A stretch of DNA of 64,000 nucleotides from Solidesulfovibrio aerotolerans (GTDB lineage Bacteria > Desulfobacterota > Desulfovibrionia > Desulfovibrionales > Desulfovibrionaceae), in assembly GCF_009856865.1 (NCBI RefSeq), contig NZ_WVUD01000009.1:61869-125868 (forward strand), given 5' to 3'. Below are positions 53,778 through 61,711 of the stretch, in pieces. Under the pieces are notes generated by a model. That model had not been told where the DNA came from, did no database searches, and saw only the letters and a list, made by a program, of their open reading frames with translations. How positions within the stretch are numbered: position 1 is the first letter of the stretch; every line of letters begins with the position of its first letter. The position numbers and the translations under genes were made by a program.

Positions 53778-54125
53778 TCAGCCGCAGTGTCCGGTCAATT
53801 TCGTTTTGAGGTGCTGGCGCAGTCGCGCCGCATCACGCTGTGCTATTGCAGAGTCGCCGAGGTGCTCCTGCAGGATGTCCATTACCTTGACGAGGACGGC
53901 CTGCCGCGGGGTGGACAAGGTGTAGTGCATCCACTTGCCGGCCCGCCGACCGTCCACCCACTGCTGTTTTTTCAAGAAACTCAAATGTCTTGAAACTTTG
54001 GGCTGTGGCACATCAAGCGCTTCCATCAGATCGCAGACGCACAACTCACCGTGCCGCAACAGGTTGAGCAGCCGCAGTCGGGTCGGATCAGCCAGGGCTT
54101 TAAATCCTGCAGCAAGTTCGTTCAT
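53778..54125 (-). CDS. arsR: ArsR family arsenic-responsive repressor
   Basis: A 115-residue winged-helix repressor. FKALADPTRLRLLNLLRHGELCVCDLMEAL contains the arsenite site C-V-C in E-L-C-V-C-D-L, and the recognition helix is VPQPKVSRHLSFLKKQQWVDGRR. Loss of DNA binding on As(III) would derepress acr3 downstream. The ATG at 54125 lies only about 7 bp after a candidate -10 box, so the message may be leaderless or nearly so. The frame stays open upstream, but that part lacks homology. Confidence 0.94.
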   Translation of the reverse strand: MNELAAGFKALADPTRLRLLNLLRHGELCVCDLMEALDVPQPKVSRHLSFLKKQQWVDGRRAGKWMHYTLSTPRQAVLVKVMDILQEHLGDSAIAQRDAARLRQHLKTKLTGHCG

Positions 54126-54132
54126 ACCTGAC

Positions 54133-54160
54133 CATGTATTCGCTTGGGCGAATTTGTCAA
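54133..54160 (-). promoter_or_regulatory. arsR promoter with operator palindrome in the spacer
   Basis: On the minus strand, TTGACA (54155-54160), 16-bp spacer, TACATG (54133-54138). The spacer contains ATTCGC-N4-GCGAAT (54138-54153), a perfect inverted repeat placed where an ArsR dimer would block RNA polymerase. Prediction from position and symmetry. Confidence 0.55.
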
Positions 54161-54386
54161 GGGACGCAATCACCCCACCGGACCCACGATTGCCAAGATC
54201 CGGGCCGATCCGAAAAGGTGTTTCCCACCAAGGTGTTTGGGTTGGCTCGCGGAGAAGGACAGGCTCTTTTCTGGCTGGAGCCGTTGCGGCGATTGCCGGC
54301 ATCGCTGGCGGGTGTTTGAGAGCGGTCGTAACCGAGGAAGCCGGCCATCTCGGTGCCCATGGCCGTTTCGGCCAGGTCCTTGATCA

Positions 54387-54950
54387 CTATCGATGGGCCT
54401 CCATTCTACGGGCGACATGAACCTTGACCGTGTAAAGCAGCTGCGTCGGCTTGAAGTATTTGACACAGGTATCGATAGGACTTTGAGGACATTTCTTCTG
54501 GGCAAGGGCTTCCGCCTCGGTGGTCGGTTCCCAACCTGCTTCGATCACGAGCAATCGGTCTCCCTGGGTCAAGGCGGAACGTCCTCCCGAGGTTTCATAA
54601 TTGCCATAGAAGCCACTGTCAGTCGCCGTCCACCCCTGAAAGGCCTGGCGCAGCTTGCGATCCAACGCGGCAGGGCCTTCGGGGAAATCGCGCCCAGTAC
54701 CCTTTGCGATCAGGAGGCATCCCCGCCCGGCTTCGTCCCTCTCGTTTTCGGCGTCTCCCGTCATATAGAGAAAGGGCGCGTTAGGAGTGAGGGAGAATCG
54801 GGTCTTGAGAGCCTTCTCGGCGAGTCCCTGAAGGTGCTGGCACTCGGCCCGGGGAATCGGCTCAAAGACGTCGCCCTGCCTAGCCGCCGCAGCTCCCGGC
54901 ATAATCAAGGCCAGGGCCAGGCAGGAACACACCAGAAGAATAGTTTTCAT
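54387..54950 (-). CDS. Small exported protein, unknown function
   Basis: A 187-residue protein with a signal peptide (TILLVCSCLALALIMPGAAAA). The mature part has Cys at ECQHLQ, GRGCLLIA, KKCPQSPIDTCVKYF and no recognised domain; TDSGFYGNYETSGGRSALTQG suggests a beta-rich core. GGAGGCGCT precedes the ATG. First of a series of small exported proteins on this strand, between the ars unit and a two-component system. 54161-54386 upstream of arsR shows no gene. Confidence 0.65.
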   Translation of the reverse strand: MKTILLVCSCLALALIMPGAAAARQGDVFEPIPRAECQHLQGLAEKALKTRFSLTPNAPFLYMTGDAENERDEAGRGCLLIAKGTGRDFPEGPAALDRKLRQAFQGWTATDSGFYGNYETSGGRSALTQGDRLLVIEAGWEPTTEAEALAQKKCPQSPIDTCVKYFKPTQLLYTVKVHVARRMEAHR

Positions 54951-55027
54951 AGCGCCTCCGAGATGAAACCGAGATCACTTGATGCCGACGGCCTTAGCGA
55001 TATCGAGAACCTTGCTTTTTGGCTTTT

Positions 55028-55070
55028 GCGCGCAGCCGCCACGTTTTTCGGCCTCGTGGCGGCTGCGCGC
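55028..55070. repeat. Perfect 16-bp inverted repeat (hairpin)
   Basis: GCGCGCAGCCGCCACG (55028-55043) and CGTGGCGGCTGCGCGC (55055-55070) around an 11-base loop. It lies in the 138-bp gap between two leftward genes. No T run follows in either direction, so it is not a classical terminator; it may stabilise or end the upstream transcript. Confidence 0.65.
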
Positions 55071-55088
55071 AATTCCAAGGTCGGGCGG

Positions 55089-55556
55089 CTAGTCCCGGAT
55101 GACGGCAATGCGCAGGGCTTTGCCATCGGGCAGAGCCCAGACCTTGCCGTCGGTGCCCACCATCACACCCTGCTTGTTGACAAAGATATCGTTTAAGGGC
55201 TGGGCCAGGATGTTCTGTTTGATCTCCTTGGTGATGATCCGGTCATACTGGCTCACGAAGGCGGCCTTGTCCGCGATTTCCAGATCCTCGCCGCCGGCCG
55301 AGACCATGAGGGGATAGGAGACCATTCCGGCCACGGCGTTTTTGTCATCGGCCGCCAACGCCTTTTGCAGGCTGGCGACAAACTTCGGCACCTGGGAGGC
55401 GTCCTTGATGCCGACAAACGAATAATCTTCCTTGGCCTCACAGCGTGCAGGCCCGGCCATGAGGCCGGCCGCCAGCAGCAGGCCCAAAGCCAGGCAGCGC
55501 AGCCAGCGCGCCCCCGAGCGTGGCCCCTGGCCCATCTGTATGCTTGGGTTCGTCAT
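55089..55556 (-). CDS. Exported protein, possibly NTF2-like, unknown function
   Basis: A 155-residue protein with a signal peptide (WLRCLALGLLLAAGLMAGPARC, possibly lipidated at the Cys). The mature part (VPKFVASLQKALAADDKNAVAGMVSYPLMV, AAFVSQYDRIITKEIKQNIL, KVWALPDGKALRIAVIRD) resembles small NTF2-like or DUF4440-like cone folds, but the assignment is weak. GAGAGGAAA precedes the ATG. Same strand as the neighbouring exported proteins. Confidence 0.6.
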   Translation of the reverse strand: MTNPSIQMGQGPRSGARWLRCLALGLLLAAGLMAGPARCEAKEDYSFVGIKDASQVPKFVASLQKALAADDKNAVAGMVSYPLMVSAGGEDLEIADKAAFVSQYDRIITKEIKQNILAQPLNDIFVNKQGVMVGTDGKVWALPDGKALRIAVIRD

Positions 55557-55634
55557 TTTCCTCTCCTTTGTTGTGTTGCCTGCCGCCTGGCCGTCCAGGC
55601 TTGAAAAGCGCTCGGGTAATGCCCCTGCACAGGG

Positions 55635-56012
55635 CTACTGCACGTCGTCACACATGGCCTTGATCAGTTCCACGCGCATCTCCTTGGACTGGGGTTGGCC
55701 GTTGAACTCCAGGGCGTTCATGTCGAATTTTCCCCGCTTCGGGTCGATGGTAAACTGCAACAGGGCTTTGACGTTCTGCCCCTTGAAAGACATCTTGCCA
55801 CGAACGTTGACGATGTAGTCGCCTTCGTCGGACCAGCCGGAATCCCACCGGGCGTCGGGAAAATAGTTTTCGATCAGTCTCCAGACGTAGTAATTCGGGC
55901 AGGCCTTGAAACTTTTATTGCGAAGCCATTCTATTTCATCGGAATAGGCAAAGCAGGTGGTTGCGCTGGCGACAAGCAGGACGACGGCGGCAACGAACGA
56001 TCGAAACATCAT
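55635..56012 (-). CDS. Small exported protein, unknown function
   Basis: A 125-residue protein with a signal peptide (FVAAVVLLVASATTCFA). The mature part has one conserved-looking Cys pair (FKACPNYYVWRLI ... KAMCDDV) and a beta-rich middle (DYIVNVRGKMSFKGQNVKALLQFTID). AAAGGAGAGCCTC precedes two adjacent ATGs (56012 and 56009). No family is recognised. It lies 91 bp downstream of the next exported-protein gene on the same strand and may share its transcript. Confidence 0.62.
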   Translation of the reverse strand: MMFRSFVAAVVLLVASATTCFAYSDEIEWLRNKSFKACPNYYVWRLIENYFPDARWDSGWSDEGDYIVNVRGKMSFKGQNVKALLQFTIDPKRGKFDMNALEFNGQPQSKEMRVELIKAMCDDVQ

Positions 56013-56103
56013 GAGGCTCTCCTTTGCAGTACGATTATAAAGGGTCATTGCAACGACGCGGGCGGCTCGTGCGCCCCGGGCGTCGACAAGGCCGACGGGC
56101 GGG

Positions 56104-56706
56104 CTACGAGGCTTCCTTGACGGCGTATTGGAGCACAGTCCAATGGGCCTGGGGTCCCTGCGTTCGCCGGAGAACGCCGGAGAAGGTGCCCCCGACACGG
56201 ACGTCGGCCCCGGCGCGTTTCCACTGGGCCCGGGTGGCGTGGGGATCGATGGTCTCCCCGGCAGCCGTGTAATAGATGGTCCCGGCGGCAAGAAACGTGT
56301 CGCCCTCGCCCGGACGCAGGCTGTCCACCTGGGCGAACACGAAGGCCTCGCCGCTGGCCAGGGATTCGACGTATTGGGCTTTGCGGTGTTTTTGGATGGT
56401 TCGACCGAAAACGGTCTGGGTGATGGTGTCGATGACGGCGGAAGGGATGACGATGTCATTGCCGCCGTTGACCCGTTTGAGCGAGGGGTCGGCGCGCATG
56501 ATGCAATGCCATACGGCGAAATGCAGCAGATCCTCGTCGGAGAGGGTCTTTTGACCAAAGCCCTGCATGTTCGCGGCAGCAAAAGGGCTGAAAAAGTCGC
56601 CAAGTTCCTTGCGGGTTTCCGGCGATATCGGGCTGCCTGCCTGGGACAGGGCCTGGCCCGGGAGCAGCGTGGCGCACAACAACAGCACAGCAAACAGTCG
56701 TTTCAT
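56104..56706 (-). CDS. Exported protein, unknown function
   Basis: A 200-residue protein with a signal peptide (LFAVLLLCATLLPGQALS). The mature part begins SPETRKELGDFFSPFAAANM and contains LLHFAVWHCIMRADP, VFGRTIQKHRKAQYV and VLRRTQGPQAHWTVLQYAVK; no family is recognised. GGAGGATGTTGCC precedes the ATG at 56706. It probably shares a transcript with the 125-residue exported protein downstream. The two-component genes lie upstream across a hairpin. Confidence 0.62.
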   Translation of the reverse strand: MKRLFAVLLLCATLLPGQALSQAGSPISPETRKELGDFFSPFAAANMQGFGQKTLSDEDLLHFAVWHCIMRADPSLKRVNGGNDIVIPSAVIDTITQTVFGRTIQKHRKAQYVESLASGEAFVFAQVDSLRPGEGDTFLAAGTIYYTAAGETIDPHATRAQWKRAGADVRVGGTFSGVLRRTQGPQAHWTVLQYAVKEAS

Positions 56707-56804
56707 GGCAACATCCTCCGTCATTCGCCCCAGGCCCATGCGCTGCGGCAGAAACGCCGGCACGGGCCGACAACGACGGGCCATGTACGAAGCATCGGCT
56801 GTTT

Positions 56805-56832
56805 TGTCTGTCCGGGATTTCCCGGACAGACA
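56805..56832. repeat. Perfect 12-bp hairpin after the response-regulator gene
   Basis: TGTCTGTCCGGG (56805-56816) and CCCGGACAGACA (56821-56832) with loop ATTT, 18 bp after the leftward regulator stop. There is no T run, but the position suggests transcript termination. Confidence 0.55.
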
Positions 56833-56849
56833 CGCGGCCGCAGGTGGGA

Positions 56850-57494
56850 TCAGTCTGGCTTGTAGTGGCGGATGGCGTACTTGCGAAGGGCCTTCATGCC
56901 GTCAAGGTGCAATTTGACCAGGATTCTCGCGTAGTAGCTTTCCACGGTGCGCACGCTGACGCCAAGGGCCGAGGCGATCTCGATGTTGCCTTCGCCCAGG
57001 GAGAGCCGTTTGAGGATCTGGCCCTCGCGTTCACTGAGCGCTCCGATTTGGCCGATGCCCGTCCCCTGGGGCGGTGACGCTTCCAAGGCGGCGGCGACGC
57101 GGGGACTCAGGTAGCGCTGCCCGGCCAGCACGCCGCGCACGCCCTCCACCAGCACGGCCGAGGTCTCGCGCTTGGCGACATAGCCGCAAGCCCCTCTGTC
57201 CAGGGCCAGGCGCACGGTGTCGACGTCTTCGTGCATGGAGTAGACGAGCACGGGAATATCCCGGGCGCGCAGGTCGGCAATGAGGTCCAGGCCGTTTTCC
57301 TCGCACAGGGTCAGGTCCACCAGGGCAATGTCGGCCCGGCTGGCGTCGATGCCGGCCAGCAGCGAGGCCCGGTTTTCCGCCTCGCCGCACACCACGAACC
57401 CTTCCTGGAGCAGGCGCAGGGTAAGCCCCTCGCGCACGGCCGGATGGTCGTCGGCCAGGAAGATGCGCCCGCCCTTCTCCGGATGCGTCGTCAT
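56850..57494 (-). CDS. LuxR/NarL-type response regulator
   Basis: A 214-residue two-domain regulator. The receiver has FLADDHPAVREGL (acid pocket), phosphoacceptor Asp in IALVDLTLCEENG, VLVYSMHED and the conserved Lys in CGYVAKRETSAVL. The LuxR helix-turn-helix is LSEREGQILKRLSLGEGNIEIASALGVSVRTVESYYARIL. The ATG at 57494 overlaps the stop of the kinase gene by four bases (ATGA), so the two form a cognate pair. Targets are unknown; the nearby exported-protein genes are candidates. Confidence 0.93.
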   Translation of the reverse strand: MTTHPEKGGRIFLADDHPAVREGLTLRLLQEGFVVCGEAENRASLLAGIDASRADIALVDLTLCEENGLDLIADLRARDIPVLVYSMHEDVDTVRLALDRGACGYVAKRETSAVLVEGVRGVLAGQRYLSPRVAAALEASPPQGTGIGQIGALSEREGQILKRLSLGEGNIEIASALGVSVRTVESYYARILVKLHLDGMKALRKYAIRHYKPD

Positions 57495-59593
57495 GCCGGC
57501 CTCTGGGAATCGGCAGCGACCGCGCCGTCGGCAATGCCGGGACAGGGGGCCGTGCAGACCACTTCCGTGCCGCCGCCAGGAGTATCCAGAATGCGCAGTT
57601 CTCCGCCAATCAGGCGGGCCCGGTGGGCCATGATGCCAAGGCCAAGGCCGCCGGTCGGGGCTTTGTCCCGGCAGCGGCCGCAGCCGTCGTCGCGCACGGC
57701 CAAGACCGTGCCCTGGCCGGCCGGACAGGCCAGGGACACGATAATGCGCCCGGGTCTGGCGTGTTTGAGGGCATTGGCCACGGCTTCCTGGGCGATGCGG
57801 TACAGCTGGGCCAGATGCGATCGGGGGCAGGCCTGGCAAGGCATGTCCCGATGGAACTCGATGGGGATGGCGCTGGATTCGGCCTGTCTGCGCAGCATTT
57901 CGCGAAACGACGGTCCGACGCCGTCGTGCTCCAGGGGCCACAGCCCTCGGGACAGATCATACGCCTGGCCGACCAGGGTATCGAGCAGGCTGGACAGACG
58001 GACCAGGGCCTCGCCTCCCGCGCCTTTTCTGCCGCCCTCCGGGGACAGGGCGTCACAGCGCAACCGGGCGGCGGTCAGGCCTTGGCACAGGCCGTCATGG
58101 AGCTCCAGGCTGATGCGCCGGCGTTCCTCTTCACTAATGGTCACGATCTGTTGCTCGAGGCGATTGCGTTCGGCCATCTCTGTTTCCAAACGCAGGTTTT
58201 TGTCTACGAGGGCACCGGCCAGACGTTTTTCCGAGGCAAAGGCCTGGGAGAAACGGTGCGCCAGGGCAAAGGCCTGGCTCAGGCTGAAGACCAGCATCCC
58301 CACCGGCAGCAACGGAATGGATGGCAGGCAGTGCATATCGACCAGCATGTCGTTAAGCCCAATAAGGCCCAGCACGCAAAATCCGGCCAGAAGCAGGCCC
58401 GCTTCGTCCCGTTTCCGACGCCAGGCCTGGTACAGACAGTATAAACAAGAGGCGATAAGCAGGCTGGAGGCGAGATAGTGCCAGGGAAGAACGGTGTTGA
58501 GCGTCCGGCCGGAGGCGAAAAGGGCCACGAGGACGAACACGACGCACAACATGTTGCAAAACCATTGCAGATGTTTTGAAAACTCCAAAGGGTACAGGGA
58601 CCGGAAAAAGGCGTAGCCGACCGGAATCGTCGCAAAAAAGCAGGACAAGGCCAGCGGGTCCAGAAATCGTGCGGTAAGGTCCGGGAAAAAGAGGCGGATA
58701 GCCCAGCCGCTGCTGTCCGAGGCAGCGTAGTTTCCCATCCAGCCAAAGCAGTACAGGGAGAAATACAAGGGGGCGATATTGGTCTGACGCACCCAGTACA
58801 AGGCGGCATGATACAGGCCCATGATGCAAAACGCGCCGATAAAGAACATGGCCGTGGCGTTGTCCCTGTCGCGCCACGCCGCCAACGTCGCTTGGGAACC
58901 GAGCCAGACCGGGGCGAGGAGGCCGCCGTCGCGGGTGTGGTGGTTGGAAAGCTGCAAAACGATGTCCACGGGACGCCCGGTATTGGCAAAGGAAACAATC
59001 TGTTTGGCCGGCGCGGGGATTTCCGTTGCGGCGTCCGTCCCGACGACGCCGCTGCCGGCCGCCGGCGCGCCGTCAATCCACAGGTGATAGGCGGCATTGA
59101 CGCCCAACAGAGCCAGGGCCGGCTGGCCCGCGCCCAGGGCCGGTTCCAGACGCAGGCGCAGCGTGGCGAACCCGGTGTCGGCCCCCATGGCCTCTTGGTC
59201 GGTCCGGGCGCGGTTCCAGGGGTTGGGCACGACGTAGACGGCGCCTCCCGTGCGGGGGACGCCGGCTTGAAAGTCTTTCGGGCTGAGCAGTTGGCCGGGG
59301 TAGTATTCCCATTCGCCGTCCAGGCGCAACGGCCCCTGGATCGCCATGTCCCAGCCGGCGAGGTTGACGCGTCCATTTTGGGCCTGGGGCATGGTCGGGA
59401 GCGTTTCGGCCTGGGCCGGGCTGCACAAGGGGAGCAGCAGGACAAGCGCCAGCAGCAGGCAAGGCCGGTTGGCCCCGGCGACAGGCTTGGCCCAGCCCAA
59501 TGCCGGGGTGCGGCAGGGTCGGGCACAGGGGAACGCACGACCGCGTCGAAACACTGCAGCACCGCACAGGAAAAAGAAAAAAACGTGAAACAT
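57491..59593 (-). CDS. 7TMR-DISM sensor histidine kinase (HisKA_3 type)
   Basis: About 700 residues. A signal segment (CLLLALVLLLPLCSPAQAE) leads to an extracytoplasmic DISMED2-like jelly-roll (VNLAGWDMAIQGPLRLDGEWEYYPGQLL, LGVNAAYHLWIDGAPAAGSG), then seven membrane helices (about 250-455), a coiled-coil linker and HisKA_3 with the phospho-His in ERRRISLELHDGLCQGLTAARL. HATPase: IAQEAVANALKHARPG and DDGCGRCRDKAPTGGLGLGIMAHR. DISM domains are thought to sense carbohydrates or other small ligands. The start is uncertain; the ATG at 59593 is the last before the signal segment. Confidence 0.9.
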   Translation of the reverse strand: MFHVFFFFLCGAAVFRRGRAFPCARPCRTPALGWAKPVAGANRPCLLLALVLLLPLCSPAQAETLPTMPQAQNGRVNLAGWDMAIQGPLRLDGEWEYYPGQLLSPKDFQAGVPRTGGAVYVVPNPWNRARTDQEAMGADTGFATLRLRLEPALGAGQPALALLGVNAAYHLWIDGAPAAGSGVVGTDAATEIPAPAKQIVSFANTGRPVDIVLQLSNHHTRDGGLLAPVWLGSQATLAAWRDRDNATAMFFIGAFCIMGLYHAALYWVRQTNIAPLYFSLYCFGWMGNYAASDSSGWAIRLFFPDLTARFLDPLALSCFFATIPVGYAFFRSLYPLEFSKHLQWFCNMLCVVFVLVALFASGRTLNTVLPWHYLASSLLIASCLYCLYQAWRRKRDEAGLLLAGFCVLGLIGLNDMLVDMHCLPSIPLLPVGMLVFSLSQAFALAHRFSQAFASEKRLAGALVDKNLRLETEMAERNRLEQQIVTISEEERRRISLELHDGLCQGLTAARLRCDALSPEGGRKGAGGEALVRLSSLLDTLVGQAYDLSRGLWPLEHDGVGPSFREMLRRQAESSAIPIEFHRDMPCQACPRSHLAQLYRIAQEAVANALKHARPGRIIVSLACPAGQGTVLAVRDDGCGRCRDKAPTGGLGLGIMAHRARLIGGELRILDTPGGGTEVVCTAPCPGIADGAVAADSQRPA

Positions 59594-59923
59594 CCTGGCA
59601 AAAAATACCTTCGCGCCGGGGCCAAGGCAATCATTTTCTTGGCGATAACGGCCGTGGCGGTATGGTATGGGCTGGTTTTTCTGCTGGTTTACCGGGCGGA
59701 TTGACCAGCCCGACCGAGGTCGCGGCGGCGACGGCCTGTCCGGGAATACCCTTACAGACGCGGGGCGTCCCAGGCCGTAGCATCCACAACGCGATGTCGA
59801 CGGCCTCCGGTCGGGCCTTAGGGGCACCCCGGACGGCTTCGCGTCCGGGGTGTGTCCTTTGCCGGGCACACGTTTGCTGTGCTCCGCCCGGGGCGAAACT
59901 TGCAGCCAGAGAGGAACGGATAC
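59594..59923. other. 330-base divergent intergenic region with a hairpin
   Basis: No gene is recognised. CACCCCGGACG (59825-59835) and CGTCCGGGGTG (59842-59852) form an 11-bp stem with loop GCTTCG (a C-UUCG-G type stable loop), 72 bp ahead of the rightward exported-protein gene. It may be a leader hairpin or terminator. Confidence 0.55.
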
Positions 59924-60415
59924 ATGCGTATGCGCATCAAGCTTCCCGGGGTGTTTGTGCTCCTTTTGGCAATGACAACCATGGCGGTTGCCGGCGCGTC
60001 CGGCTTTCCCTTGTCGGTCGGCGGCCAGAACCTGACCCTGGACCAGGATTCGCGGCGGGCCGACATCGCGGCGGCCCTGGCCAGGGCTTTGCCCCGGGAA
60101 GAGCCGTCGGTGCTGTCGCCGGAACGCATCCAGTATGACGTTATTGCCGCGCCGGGCCAGGGGCCGGTGAGCCTGGCCTTCGATTTTGACGCAAAGGGGC
60201 GGTTCACGGGCGCGATCCTTGACGCCATGCTCAAGGAACAAAATCCCGTGGCGGCGCAACTTGCCGTCTGGCTGACCGCCGAGGCGGGCAAAGGTGTCCG
60301 GAATAAGGGCGACAGGGTCTGGACCCATGCCGGCTTTCGCTTTCAACTGACGGAGGTGCAAAAGGCCGGGGATGATTCCGTCTACCGCATGAGCATCGAC
60401 CGCCAAACCCGTTAG
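59924..60415 (+). CDS. Exported protein, unknown function
   Basis: A 163-residue protein with a signal peptide (LPGVFVLLLAMTTMAVAGA). The mature part (FPLSVGGQNLTLDQDSRRADIAAALARALP, PVSLAFDFDAKGRFTGAILDAML, HAGFRFQLTEVQKAGDDSVYRM) has no recognised family and no Cys. GAGAGGAACGGATAC precedes the ATG at 59924. It is divergent from the sensor kinase gene, the usual place for a target of a two-component pair; that link is inference. Confidence 0.62.
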   Translation: MRMRIKLPGVFVLLLAMTTMAVAGASGFPLSVGGQNLTLDQDSRRADIAAALARALPREEPSVLSPERIQYDVIAAPGQGPVSLAFDFDAKGRFTGAILDAMLKEQNPVAAQLAVWLTAEAGKGVRNKGDRVWTHAGFRFQLTEVQKAGDDSVYRMSIDRQTR

Positions 60416-60425
60416 GGCCGCGCCT

Positions 60426-60453
60426 CTTAAAAAGTACGAGCGTATTTTTTAAG
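60426..60453 (+). terminator. Hairpin after the 163-residue exported protein
   Basis: CTTAAAAAGTACG (60426-60438) pairs with CGTATTTTTTAAG (60441-60453), with one G-U pair and a two-base gap. The T-rich right arm follows the gene by 11 bp. Plausible terminator or palindromic site. Confidence 0.4.
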
Positions 60454-60564
60454 AAGTGGGAATGCGGCGCGCGACAAACATTTTGCAACACGAGCGACTT
60501 TATCCGGGAGCGGCAACGCAGCCCGGGTTGGGGCGCGCGCAAACAAACGCAAAGGAGTACACGT

Positions 60565-60969
60565 ATGGGCAAAGGATATCTGGCGGCCGGCCTGGCTGCG
60601 GTCGCGATCAGTCTGACGCTGTCCGGTGCATGCGAGGCCAAGGGCGTGACAGGGCGTTATACTTACGTTGAACCGGGCTACGAAGGAACCATGACCATCT
60701 CGCAGTTGGGACCGGGCTTTGTTTTCAAGTTCAAGACCAAGAGCAAGAGCAACGGCCAGATGTGTGACTTCGAAACCTACGAGACGCCCATGGACCAGGG
60801 CGGCGGCCGCGTGAACGACGACCTGCCGGCCAAGGGCGGCACCGAGGATGACGGCATCAAGTTCACGATTAACTTCAAAGGCGATACCGCTGTCGTGGAC
60901 ATGGAGTCCAAGGGCGGCGAATGCGGCACGTCGGGCTATTTCGGCGGCAGCTACCGCAAGGCGAAATAA
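60565..60969 (+). CDS. Small exported protein, unknown function
   Basis: A 134-residue protein with a signal peptide (LAAGLAAVAISLTLSGACEA; the Cys could be lipidated). The mature part is beta-rich: GRYTYVEPGYEGTMTISQLGPGFVFKFKTKS, CDFETYETPM, IKFTINFKGDTAVVDMESKGGECGTSGYFGGSYRK. This resembles small periplasmic proteins whose C-terminus reads C-G-x-x-G-x-F-x-G-x-Y, but no named family is assigned. CAAAGGAG lies ahead of the ATG. Last of the six exported proteins flanking the two-component system. Confidence 0.65.
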   Translation: MGKGYLAAGLAAVAISLTLSGACEAKGVTGRYTYVEPGYEGTMTISQLGPGFVFKFKTKSKSNGQMCDFETYETPMDQGGGRVNDDLPAKGGTEDDGIKFTINFKGDTAVVDMESKGGECGTSGYFGGSYRKAK

Positions 60970-61040
60970 TCGGGGCGTATTTCTGGTCCAGGAGGCACCG
61001 GCTTGGAGATTTGGGAAGCAGTGAAGGAGTCGCGCCGGGC

Positions 61041-61269
61041 GACAGGGCCAAGCTGACCTGCTGGGCCCTGTATGCCAATGTCCAGGGCAGGAAACTGTCT
61101 GCACTCTCCGACCAGGCGCTGCGTGAGCCCGGGCGGGAGATCAGCTACAAGCATCAAGGCAAGAACTTCTTCGTCCTGTCCGGCACAAGAGACGGGAAGA
61201 TCTTCTATCACAAAACACTCATGGAGCATGGGATTCAGGCCAGCTTTGAACTTTCATACGCTTCACATT
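61041..61269 (+). pseudogene. C-terminal fragment of an unidentified protein
   Basis: A rightward frame without a plausible start reads DRAKLTCWALYANVQGRKLS ... GREISYKHQGKNFFVLSGTR DGKIFYHKTL ... ASFELSY. The composition and pattern (Y-K-x-x-G-K-N-F-F-V-L-S-G-x-x-x-G-K-I-F-Y) look like a genuine folded protein, not random sequence. No N-terminal part and no natural C-terminal end are present. Probably debris of a deleted gene. Confidence 0.4.
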
Positions 61270-61326
61270 TAACCCTGTTCTGGTCGATTTGGCCCGTTCA
61301 TGCAGCATCGATCCGTCATTCGCATC

Positions 61327-61357
61327 GCGTATGGAACAAGTGATCTGTTCCATACGC
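61327..61357. repeat. Perfect 12-bp palindrome in accessory DNA
   Basis: GCGTATGGAACA (61327-61338) and TGTTCCATACGC (61346-61357) around AGTGATC. There is no T run and no adjacent intact gene. Confidence 0.6.
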
Positions 61358-61711
61358 TGTGCGGGTTGTGGCATTTGGAGAAGCGCGGCCTGTGGCAAGG
61401 TTCGTGGCCGTGGCTGCATATGACAAGAGCATGTTGGCCATGGTGCTGCGGGCCGCGCGTGAACGGGTGTCCATCATCCAGGCTGTACTGCAGCACAAAT
61501 CGTCTGCCACGACAGTCAGCAACAGGCACACCCTGCGCGGCACACGTGCCCCCCTGAACGACGTTTTCGGCCCGGAGGTTTCATGGGTTTCAGCAGGGAA
61601 GGGCCAGAGTCGACCAACTACCAACGGAAAACCTGAAGAACCGAAAGTGAGCTGTCTTTGCCGCTCCTGGATGGAGTCGCGTATTGTCTGTTGCGCCGAT
61701 GCACTCCTTGA

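Larger units (their letters stand above)
60970..61711. other. 742-base region of gene remnants
   Basis: No intact gene is recognised on either strand between the small exported-protein gene and the leftward membrane-protein gene. The stretch holds a protein-like fragment (61041-61269) and a long palindrome (61327-61357); 61358-61711 shows nothing identifiable. Confidence 0.55.

Noticed and set aside
61316..61624. Leftward and rightward small frames in 61.3-61.7 kb as genes
   Set aside because: No ribosome site, no homology pattern, Ala/Arg/Thr-rich shadow composition and overlap with the palindrome.
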